The position numbers were made by a program, and so were the translations under genes. Shown here piece by piece: positions 25,301 to 37,300 of a DNA stretch of 64,000 bases; positions within the stretch are counted from its first letter, which is position 1; each line of letters begins with the position of its first letter. This DNA comes from Lytechinus pictus (taxonomy: Eukaryota; Echinodermata; Echinoidea; Temnopleuroida; Toxopneustidae): assembly GCF_037042905.1 (NCBI RefSeq), contig NC_087258.1, forward strand, positions 13,071,501 through 13,135,500. Direction: 5' to 3'. Below the pieces are notes generated by a model, which did not search any database, was not told the DNA's origin, and was given only the letters and a program-made list of their open reading frames with translations.

Positions 25301-28300
25301 TCATTAACTTTAACAACTATTGCACAATATCAGCATTCGACACGAAAGAGGATATAATATACCGATAATACTGAAACGCTTCATGACAGTATGTATGTCT
25401 TAATTTGCTTAGTTTAAGGGCAAATACCATATATTACTCGATATTGCGATAAAATGACACCAAAAAGCAACCTCTGTGACAGTATATTTTTGTATATCAG
25501 CTACATTATAAAGGAATGAGGGCGCAGCAAAGCCTACCCTCCCCCCCCCCCTTATGGGACCGCCGGAGTCCCCCATCCTTTTTTTGTATTTTGCCCATTT
25601 CTTGGAAAATTCGACATTTTTGGAGCCCCATTGAAGGGAAAAGACGTTTCTGCTTTGCAGTAAAGTCACTTTTACTGTTGTTTAACCACTTAGGGATAAA
25701 AGAGTAGAGTTTTCTCTATCTGCTACATATAAAGAAGTGCTGGTACAGCATAGCCTATCCCCTCTGGGGACTGCCAAAGTTACCCACCCTTTTTTACGTA
25801 TTTTACCCATTTATGGGAAAATATGCTAATTTGGAGCCCCGATTGAGGCAAAAAACGTTTCTGATATGGAATAAAGCTACTTTCATTCTTTTGAAACCCC
25901 ATGGAAATAAAAGAGTAGAGTTTCCTCTATCTGCTACATATAAAAAGTGCTAGCATATTGAAGCATACCCCCTTAAGGGAGCGTCGAAATCACCCACCCC
26001 TTTTTCATATTTCACCTATTTATGGGAAAATGTGCTATTTTCGAGCCCCCATTGAGGCAAAAAGTGTTGCTGCTATGTAGTAAGGCCACCTTTATTGTTT
26101 TTTAAACTATATGGAGACAAAAGAGTAGAGTTTCCTCTATCTGCTACATATAAAGGAGTGCTGATACAGCAAAGTCTACCCCCTCTGGGGACTGCTGAAG
26201 TTACCCGCCCCTTTTACGTATTTTGCCCATTAATGGGAAAATATGCTATTTTCGAGCCCCCATTGAGGCAAAAAAGTGGTTCTGCTATATAGTAAAGCCA
26301 CTTTTATTGCTTTTAAACTATGTGGATACAAAAGAGTCGACTTTTCTCTATCTGCTACATATAAAAAAAGTGCTGGCATATTAAAACATGCCCCCTAAGG
26401 GGGTCGTCGAAATCACCTACCCCTTTTTCATATTTTACATATTTATGAGAAAATGTGCTATTTTCGAGCCCCCATTGAGGCAAAAGGTGTTTCTGCTGTG
26501 TAGCAAAGCCACTTTTATTGGTTTGAAACTATATGGAGACGAAAGAGTAGAGTTTCTTCTATCTGCTACATATTAAGAAGTGCTGGTACAGCAAAGCCTA
26601 CCCCCTCTGGGGACTGCCGAAGTTACCCGCCCTTTTTACGTATTTTGCCAATTTATGGGAAAATATGCTATATTCGAGCCCCCATTGAGGCAAAACGTGT
26701 TTCTGCTATGAAATAAAACCAATTTTACTGCTTTTAAACTATGTGGATACGAAAGAGTCGACTTTCCTCTATCTGCTACATATAAAGAAGTGCTGGCATT
26801 TTAAAGCATACCCTCTTAGGGGGTCGTTGAAATCACCTACCCCTTTTCCATGTTTTACCTATTTATGGGAAAATGCTATTTTCGAGCCCCCATTCAGGCA
26901 AAAAGTGTTGCTGCTATGTTGTAAGGCCAATTTTTTTTTGTTTTTAAACTATATGGAGACAAAAGAGTAGAGTTTCCTCTATCTGCTACATATAAAGAAG
27001 TGTTGGCATATTGGAGCATACCCCCTTAGGGGGTCGCCGAAATCCCCCACCCCTTTTCCATATTTCACCTATTTATGGGAAAGTATGCTATTTTCGAGCC
27101 CCCATTGAGGCAAAAAATGTTTCTGCTATATAGTAAAGCCAGTTTTATTATTTTGAAACAACGTGGAATTAAATGAGTAGGCTTTCTTCTATCTGCTGCT
27201 AATAAGTGGTTGCACAGCAAAGCCTATCCCCTCTGGGGGTTCCCAAAGTCACCCACCCCTTTTCCATATTTTTTTCCCAATATATGGGAAAATCTGCCAA
27301 TCTTGGAGCCTCTGAAGAAGGAAGAAGTCGATATGCCAGCACTCTTTTTACATGTAGCTGATAGAAAAAAGCCTATTCTTTTATTTCCAAGTGGTTTCCA
27401 AAATCAAAACTAGCATAACCATATAGCAGAAATGCCCTTTTGCCTGAATGGGGGCTCAAACACTGCAATTTTTCCAATAAAGAGGGAAAATAGATCGACG
27501 TAAAAGTTGGAAGAGTTCGGCAGCCCCTGAAGGGGGAAGGCTTCATTGTGCTACCACATCGTTATATGTAACTGATAAAGAAGATCATACTTTGTCATCT
27601 TTATGTGCTTACAAAACAAAAACAAGGGCTTTACTGCAAGGCAGAAACACCTTTTGCCTCAATGGTTCTCCAAAATGACTAATTTTCCGAGAAATTGGCA
27701 AAATACGAAAAAAGGATTGGGCGACTTTGGCAGCCCCCTAAGGGGTAAGCTTGGCTATGCCCTAACTTCTTTATATGTAGCTGATAGAGAAAAGCCTACT
27801 TTTTTTTCTCTAAGTGATTTAAAAGAAAAAAATACATACCCAAACCAAAATTTTGCCACATTGGGGGCTCCGAAAAGCACGATATCACGATATCATAATA
27901 GCTACGGATAAGCGTGTGGTATGTAACCTTCTACTGGCTCTTGTGGGACTATGCTTTAAGGTGCCCGAAAGTAATTGCATGCAAAATGAAAATGCAGAGC
28001 AATGCCTCGATCCTCTATCTTTTTCAAGAGATTCCATTATTATAAAAGTTGCTTTGTGTAGAAAATGCCTTTTACCCTCATACACATGATACAAGTAATA
28101 CATACCTTTCTATCGATCGCTAAGCACGTTACATGCATTTCTGCATGTTAGGCGATGCAAGATAAAACAGATAGATGTCAATGCACATGATTATTTTGGT
28201 TCAATGTTTTTAATGTATTCTTGTTTTGTTTTTTCAAAATATATTATTTCAGAAAACAATTTCAACCGATTTCTACTATCCAAATCATACTGAAATGCGT

Positions 28301-31300
28301 ATTCATTTAAGATTGTCCCATTGTCAGACTCTGACAAATAATTGATTTTCATTTAAAAAAAGTCAAAGAGGGCCGCAAAAGATATCAATTTTGAAGCCCG
28401 TTGGACACGATTTTGCAAAGAGAACATCAAGATTCATTAACTCAACACTTCAGGCAAATACAAAAACGTTGAGTGAAAAATATTTTGATGGTAGACAGGA
28501 ACCCCCTTTTCCGACTCGACTACAACGATGCAGTCATACATGGTATAGGTTCGTTGTTGAAAACTAGGCTGAAAACGTAGCCTATAGACTGCCCAGTGGG
28601 CAATCAATCTTTGCTGAAGTCATTTATTTATCAGCAGAGACATAATAAAGATGAAATAATGTTGTTTGGAAGATTAAATATCATGCAAAATGCAGGAAAC
28701 ATCAATAAAGTAGGCATATCGTTCGCACACCTCAGCTATATGGTAAAAATAGGCCCAAAACGCATGATTTCTATGTGCGCATCATATTGAAAAGGGGGCT
28801 GAAATCACAGTCTATAATGTCATTTTCAATTACTGGCATATATTTTCTAAAAGTAGAGATATAGATAAAGAGAATGATATTATGCTTGAGAGGAAATATA
28901 TTAAATAAAGTACATTAAAAAAGAAAATAAATTTCTGAATCGATTTTCGACAATTTTTGATGCAAGAAATCTCCCAAACTGATGATATGCAAATATCATA
29001 ACGTTATTTGCATATGTAAACATTAATTTTTGTTCGTAAAATTTTGCATATCTCTTGTGCACTATTTGAACAATATATTTTGAAAGTTTCATACAAAACA
29101 GGCATGATTTGGCCGAGATATTCCCCCTTGACTTCATGCTATGTGTAGAATGTCAAAAAAATGGTGAAATAGGGCCATTTTGTAGTGACGTCATATATTA
29201 CGTCATTTCGGAGGGAAGACCACGGATAGAACCCGGCAGCAATGCGTTTTTGTAAACTTCAGGGTCCATGCCATCCAGCTATGGGGTCATTTGCTTGTCC
29301 GGCTTTCGGTTGAATAAACCTCCTGGGCTGCCGGACTAATATTGTATCCGCCCGAAAGCTCCCGGATGCGTAGTGGGGCGAACAATACCTTTTCTTCTCT
29401 AATTTGTTTTTTTCCCGTATTTTATCATGAAAAAGCGTACTGCCGTATTTTAAATTGATTTCCGTATGAAATACGGGAAAATCGTACTACTTGGCAGCTC
29501 TGCTATATGAATCTGGCTAAAACGGCTGTTGTCGACTCGCTGACGGCCACGGAAGGGGAAATGTGACTGCGCCATAAGTGGCAGGGCCTCCAAGAATTAA
29601 ATTGTATATTTTTGTGCTAAAAAATCCCTGCATGACAATTATTGTTTACATGCAATCTTACCTGAATTTGAGACACCGTGTACTTCTTACAAATAAGTCT
29701 CCCCCCCCCCCCCCGTTCCCCCAAATACTCCTCAATGTTCCGTCTCAAATAAAATGAGAGGAACTAGACGGAGAGGGAGGCTCAGAATCAACTGGGAAGA
29801 GAACGTAAAAAATTGGAGTGGACTGAAACTGCACGGGCATACCAGGATGGCATACAATAGTGTTAAGTGGAGGGATGTTGCAATTACTTCTGGGACGCAT
29901 TGCACTTATGTTACTGTTAACTTTGCCATCCAATGGTAACTACCATGGCAACAGTGCTCTACAGCCAATCAAAAGCAAGGATTTGTTGGAAAGTTAACAT
30001 TGAATACCAAGTTTACCGAAATATAAACTGTCATGCAACAGAACAATGAAGCACAAGAATATAGATTGATAGATTCTAAACCTAAAAATCTGTTTCAGGG
30101 CTAAGGACATGCTGAAATGCAATATATGTATACATACCTTTTCACTACCGACCAGTTTGAGCAGAGCAATACAGGTGTCTTTGGCGAGCATGAAGTCTTT
30201 CATTCCTCGTTCTCCCAAGCCCTCGGACACCAGCACCTCAACGTTGCTATGGATGATACCAGGATCAGCACTGGGGAAAGAATTCAGTTTCAATTTATAA
30301 CAGATCATTCATACAAACACTTATGTGTATTGGAGGAGTGAGAACATTCCTCTTGGATATCTTGATTAAAGATAAATACCAGTTATGGTAACGATCTGAA
30401 AATGAGTTCGAACAGAATCCAATAAAATTGCCACCCAAGTGTTTGTATGTATAAATTAAAAATATGTGCCAAATAGCTGTTGAAGAAAATGCGTAACTGC
30501 TGAGAAATGAGCAAAATAAGCACGGAATTCCATCAAATGTCTGGTATTTTTCGAAGCAGTATTAATAGACTGTCCCACATATGCTTTTCTGTGTTAGTGA
30601 TCATCAGAATTCTCGATTTTGAGCTAAGATTTCATGATTTTACAAAGACAAGTTTACATTAATTTACCAGGTCTAGATGTATGATAATATTTTGATAATT
30701 AACCTTGATTTAAAAGACCTTCTCATGAAATGATTGTTTGCTGCAACTATGGTACTGACTTTACCCTTTAATTTGGATGACTTTGTAGTTACTTCCTATA
30801 TGGAACAAATGCTTCCTAGAGCCCTGTTTCATAAAACTTGTTATAATGAAAAATTTGCAATAAGATTGATGATGAAAACTGATTGGCTGATGGTTATCTT
30901 GTGATAGAAATTGCGCATTTGTCATCACTAGAAGTTTTTTTGACCCTGGTCATGATAAATGAGATATCATGTCATGCCTGCTCTATTATTTTATTATTGT
31001 TTGATTTCAAGAGAATATTCTTGTGAAAAGCTTCTCTGAAAGTCAGCATCTTCTAATGAATGTGTTCATTTCAGTTGGATACTGTATGTAATTGAAGTTG
31101 CAACTTGGAATTGGGTTATCAAAAAATTATCATTATGCAGCTGCTATCATGATTATCCCTATTAATTCGGTCTGCCCGGGGAAAAGTAAAAAAAGGTTGG
31201 CTCATGGACATGAAGTTCCATGTGGTCAATCTTGCAATACAGAAGGAAATCAAATTTGGGACTCGGGATAAAGAGCCCACTCACTACTTTTAGATGCCAA

Positions 31301-34300
31301 GCTATTGGCAATCATCTTGTAATATCTACACCCAAGTTCGAAAGCAAGTTGGTGCTTTCATACACTTGACTAGGCATTAATCAATCTGCATTACCAATTT
31401 CCTTGGAAAAGTCATGAAGCCATAGGTCCCTAGGTAGCTGTAAAACTAGTACAGTAAAGCAAACCAGAAGCCCATTGCAAAAATAAGTTACTATTATTGT
31501 AACTTTGAGAAACTGACACCATACTATCACATTATTTTGAATGACACATCATGGCCCCGTCTTACAAACAGTTACGATTGCTCCGATTAATCTCAACTTT
31601 ATGGAAATCCATCAATGTCATAATTTTTTCTACAGGAACTTTGCACAATGTCCTCTGTAAACAAAGAGAAGCACACTAAATTTTAAAGAAAACAATGAAT
31701 GTAAGAATATTCAGTATATTCAGAAAATATTTTGAACAAAACATGCAACTTAGATGTAGACGTTGCTGGCTTTCCATAGTTGTTGATCAGATCAATCGTA
31801 ACTCTATAGGGCCCATATGTTTGTTTGGTTGGTACAACTGTAGCATCGCAACTTAGACTACATTTACATACCATGCTGCCATTCCCAGCAACTGGAGTGC
31901 CGCCCTGCTCTCAGTGGGCGTGGTCTCTGGATGCTTCATGGTAAAGAACTCCCATAGGATCTGTGTAGTCTGGGAGGGGAATTCCCCATTCTTGGTAAAC
32001 TCTGATACCATCTCCTCCAACGAGGTCAGCTCGCCGAGGCTTGCCCCACATGTCAGCTGGAGCAGGTTCCGGACGACCGCTAGACTCCTTGCTCTGTAAT
32101 CAACAAGGGAATGGAAATGATTTTCAAAACAAAACTTGTTTAAATTAAAAATATTTCCTGAGAAATATGGAATGCTGAAAAAAAGCAATACTTTTGAAGA
32201 TATTTATACTTTTAAACATCCTTACCTGACGATCTTTCCACTTGGGCTAAGGTACAGTCTTTTGTAAGCTGTTCCTAGACCAAATGGTTATAGAGCATGC
32301 AAGGGTGTACCAACCCTCTGTAGGATCCTTACCTGACAGACTTTCCACTCGGCTAAGGTAGAGCCTCTTGTAGGCCGTTACTACGGCATCCTTCATGGAC
32401 CAAATGGCTATAAAACAATCTTATCATAGTCAAATTAAGAGTGCACCAACCCTCCCTAGGATACTTAACTGATTGTCTTTCCACTTGGGCTAATATTTGT
32501 AGGCCATCACTACAGCATCCTTGACAGACTCTACGTTGGACCAATTGGTTATAGACCAAGTAATCATAGACCAAGCCTCTAATAGTTCCTTACCTGACAG
32601 TCTTCCCATTTGGGCTGAAGTAAAGCCTCTTGTAATCTGTCATTTTAGCATCATTGACAGACTGTACCTTGGAACAAATGGTTATAAACAACAAGTGGAA
32701 TGCCTCTGGCCGTCTCACCTGCATCACGCGATTCAATATAGCAGCAGTGCTGATTTTGAAAACTACTATAACTCGCACAAGATGTTCAGTGATACTTGGT
32801 TACTCTTATTTCCACGTTTTATGAACTAGACCAATACACTTATAGAGATATGATGGCAATTCAACAAATACCCCCAACGTGGCCAAAGTTCTTTGACCTT
32901 ACATGACCTTTGACCTTGATCATGTGACCTGAAACTCGCACAGGATGTTCAGTGATACTTGATTACTATTATGTCCAAGTTTTATGAACTAGACCAACAC
33001 ACTTTCAAATTTATGGCTGTAATTCAACAAATACCCCAATTTGGCCAAAGTTCATTGACCCTAAATGACCTTTGACCTTGATCATGTGACCTGAAACTTG
33101 CACAGGATGTTCAGTAATACTTGATTACTATTATGTCCAAGTTTCATGAATCAGATCCATAAACTTTCAAAGTTATGATGGTAATTCAACAGATACCCCC
33201 AATTCGGCCAAAGTTCATTGACCCTAAATGACCTTTGACCTTGGTCATGTGATGTGAAACTCATGCAGGATGTTCAGTGATACTTGATTAACCTTATGTA
33301 TAAGTTTCATGAACTAGGTCCATATATTTTCTAAGTTATGATGACATTTCAAAAACTTAACCTTAGGTTAAGATTTTGATGTTGATTCCCCCAACATGGT
33401 CTAAGTTCATTGACCCTAAATGACCTTTGACCTTGGTCATGTGACATGAAACTCAGGCAGGATGTTCAGTAATACTTGATTAACCTTATGGCCAAGTTTC
33501 ATGAACTAGGTCCATATACTTTCTAAGTTATGCTGTCATTTCAAAAACTTAACCTCAGGTTAAGATTTGGTGTTGACGCCGCCGTCGCCGCCGCCGTCGG
33601 AAAAGCGGCGCCTATAGTCTCACTCTGCTATGCAGGTGAGACAAAAACCTTTCTTAGTTCCCTACCTGACTGTCTTTCCACTTGGGCTAAGGTAGAGCCT
33701 CTTGTAGGCCGTCACTACGGCATCTTTGACCGACTGTTCCTTGGACCAGATGAGTCCCATCATACGACGCACACCATCGGCGGCATTGGACACCCCAAAC
33801 TCATGGGCGGTCACAAAGAAGGTCACTGCTTCAAGGATATCTGTGGTCTGCTTGGACGATAAGAGTTCGCAGACAGTCGGGACGCACATCTTCACCATGC
33901 CGGCGAACTTGACGCAATCCTGTACATAGAAAATGGGAGAGTAGAGATGAAAATTTGTGAAATTTTAGAGCAACTTCATCTTATATAATAAAAAAAAATC
34001 AATCATCTCTACACTGTCTACGTTCCTGAAACAAATCAATCAAACCTGATGCCATATCAAACATTAGCAACAATGTTATGCTCTCTATTTTTACATCATT
34101 TGATGAGTTCAAGAGGGGAATTATTAGTGGCTCTTTGCAGCAATCCTGAGTAAGTCTGACGATGCCATTTGCTTGCTCATTCACCCATTTTCTTCCTGTA
34201 CAATGTGAGCCAACTGAAATACTGCATTTTGTCATCCCCCATTTACACCACAGCATAGAATACAAGAATTGCATTTTGGAATTACTGCAATACGTGTTGC

Positions 34301-37300
34301 ATGAAGTTTCATGAAGTTTCTCGTCATCAGTTTTTCGGTGACAAATTTGATTGAGGTCTATCAGACACAAGGTTTCCTAATGGTCCCTTGTGTCCAATAA
34401 CAAAAATATTGAATTAATCATATGCTTGATTTTCACAATTAACTGTACATTGTAGTCAATGCAATCAATTGTAAAAATAATGTTTTACAATGACTTTTAA
34501 GCTTTGTATTACGAGCCCCCAGAAGTCAACAGTTGACTTACAGATAAATATTGGACAAGGATCTGTTGCTTGCTGAGTTCATTGACCACTGGGTCATCAT
34601 CCTGGACAGTGGTCATCTTGACCTCTGGTTCTCCATCCTCGCCCACCTTGACCAGGTCGGCAGGGTCATATCCGTCGGGAACAGGACTAGCTGGTGTTGA
34701 CCCTAGAACAAATCAGACAATAAAACATCATACAACAGTGCCGCTGGGCTTATCAGAGAGCATCAGTGTTGTCTCTTTCATTGCCTATTTACAGACCACT
34801 ATTTAACATTTTTAAATATACGATGGGCACATGTTTCTAAATGCTTAAAAAAATTAGCCTTTTAAATGACCATCAGAAAGATGCGACCATTGACTTGAAC
34901 GACAGGTCATCATATCAGTTTTACAACGTCCAGTTGACCTTCCCACTCCTCTACACACCAATGAGCTACCCATTTCTTTTCCCTCATCTTGCAGAGTGGG
35001 AGTAAATTTGCTAGAATCCAAATCACTCTTAACCAATTTCAAGTCAGGCATGAGGCATAAAGATAAAGAGGAAAAGTGCCGCTTGTGACATGTTGGTTGT
35101 TTCATAAAGCTATTCATAAGTTACGAGCTACTTGGTAACCCGTTGAAATTTGGTGTGTATGATGATCACCAGTCATTAAAAAAAAAACTGATAGAAGCTG
35201 TGTAACATCCTTACCCAGGTAGATAGATTTGAGCATCTGAAGGAGATCTTTGCCATCAGAAGAAAGCTCTTCATCCTCATCATCAGAACTAAAGAGAGGG
35301 AGAGAAAAATCATGACGCAAAAAAAATATATAGTTCGATGCATAAGAACCTATGAGAATGAATCATTAGGGCAATTCCATAAATGTTATTCATTTGGTTA
35401 CCATATTTTGTATGGGAAAGTAATATATATATCGTTCTCATATCATTTTCTTTGTCAGTGGGAAATTAGTGCTGGTCGGGCAGGTGCGATACTGCAACGA
35501 GTACCGGTCAGAAATTTTGAGTAGTGAACGGTTCCAAACATCGCCTACCATGGTAGTGACAACATAGATAACATCAGTCAGTGGTGGTTGACTTACCCAG
35601 TATCCTGTAGAGGGATGAAAGCTTGTTGATCCGGCCAGACGCTCTGGGCAGACTGCAGGAGTCTGATGGCCCTGGTGTGCTGGGACTTGTCGAGGAGTTC
35701 AATGATCTCATCAATAGTACTGAAAATACCATGAAAGAATAAAGATCATGAAAAATGATAAAACATAGAGCATAAAATGTTATATATCTAGAGTCCTATT
35801 CAAATATGCAATTTGAATTGCCTTGCTAGTTTTAGTTGCTGTTTCCAGCTCTTGGTGCATTCAAGGAATTAATCCTGCCGGATGAACAACACAAAACCAC
35901 TGCTTCTGATATTAAACCACTCACAGTGGGTGGAGGAATAAAAGCTAGAATAACATTTCGAGAGTTCTAATAAGCACTACAAAGTTTCAAGCATTATTAG
36001 GGCTGAAGACGTTACAGTATGTTTCCTTTCCTGCAACAAACCATTGACAAAATCCTGAAGGAAAAAAAAGACATAGGCAATGCTATAAAGTTATCTACAT
36101 TTATTGTATGTCCAACCACTTTTTTCGTTAACAGACTGCAAAAGCAATAATTTGAGAGCATTACAACCTCATGTATGATCTAGTAAAATGGGAGGAAATC
36201 CTTTTGGGTATGCAAAACATATAATGGGTCGGACAATAATACATGTATTTCATGGATACACAAAGTTGCTACAGACCTTAGGCACCGATGTCACCGCGCT
36301 GCCATCTTTGAGTCTGAAGTCATTGCCTTGCGTGCATTGGTGATTTGCAGCTGTCTCATCTCTGACAAAACGTATTCCTACATCTTCTGAGGGGGAGGGC
36401 GTTATGAGATTATGATCTCATATGCATAAAGTCTATAAAAAATATACCTCAGCGACTCTTTTTAGCATAAAAATAAAATAAGTTGCGATATGAGACTTAC
36501 TCCATTGGAGATGCGTTATCTGGTATCTGTAGTAAACTCTCCTCGTCCTCAGATGACAAGATCTTGGCGATGGTAGTCTTGATCTCAGGCTCCATTGCTG
36601 TCCAATTCTTAACAGGATCGTGACTCACATCTACAATGAAAATAATTTTTACAAAATGCTTATCAAAGCTCCAAGTTTATTCCCACATTTTCATAAAAAC
36701 ACCAAAACAATTTACAGCTTAGGCATATCAAATAATAACAAAATATACAAAGGATAAAGTACAAAAATGGCTTAGAAGATAAGGGTTCTACAAACATAGA
36801 GAATACAAAATACATAATGTGGGATCAAAAGAAGGTAACTTACAAAATCAATCCCATTCTTCTGAAGATTTCTTCACCAAGTCTTTTAACTTAATTGTCA
36901 CATGTAATCGTAGGTCTAGATAAAGCATTCATGTATCTTCACAACGGAATGATCGTGAAATTTAAGCAGAAAACAATCTCATAGAAGATGGCGAACATAA
37001 ACAGATAACCATATGAGGGACAGTGCATTATCATTTAATGGGAAAAACACCTTATACCTGGCTAGAATGCCACGATTATTTTGTTAATTTGTCAACAATT
37101 ACACATTCTCTTCCAGAAAAAGAGGTACATATTTTTTCATTTAAAACATACAAAAACATCCATGGACATTTCATTGGATTCTGAAGCAAATAAAAAACAG
37201 CGATCTAAATTTCAATTGGCATTTCCTTTTTTTTTTTTTAATTAGTTACCATTGGTGACTGCTTGTGGTTCATCAGGCATCATTGATTTCAGCTTCTCTT

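Larger units (their letters stand above)
23507..29502. mobile_element. hAT-type element, interrupted by a nested foldback element
   Basis: Ends CAGAGCTGCCAAGT (23507) and ACTTGGCAGCTCTG (29502) are inverted. CTATAT lies directly outside both (23501-23506, 29503-29508), a partly preserved target duplication. CAGAG with an ~8 bp duplication is typical of hAT elements. It carries a BED-finger fragment near 23647-23826. A second element fills 24103-29338. Sequence outside both ends is also weakly inverted (GCAGTCACATTT and CAGCCGTTTTA on each side). In intron 18. Confidence 0.75.

Noticed and set aside
25484..27400. Regular spaced repeats that might suggest a CRISPR-like array
   Set aside because: Units are ~210 bp, diverged and contiguous without unique spacers, in a eukaryotic intron.
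24652..28790. Similar open frames at 24652-24957 and 28596-28790
   Set aside because: They are the same segment in the two inverted arms of the foldback element, so similarity reflects arm identity, not coding constraint. No domain recognised.
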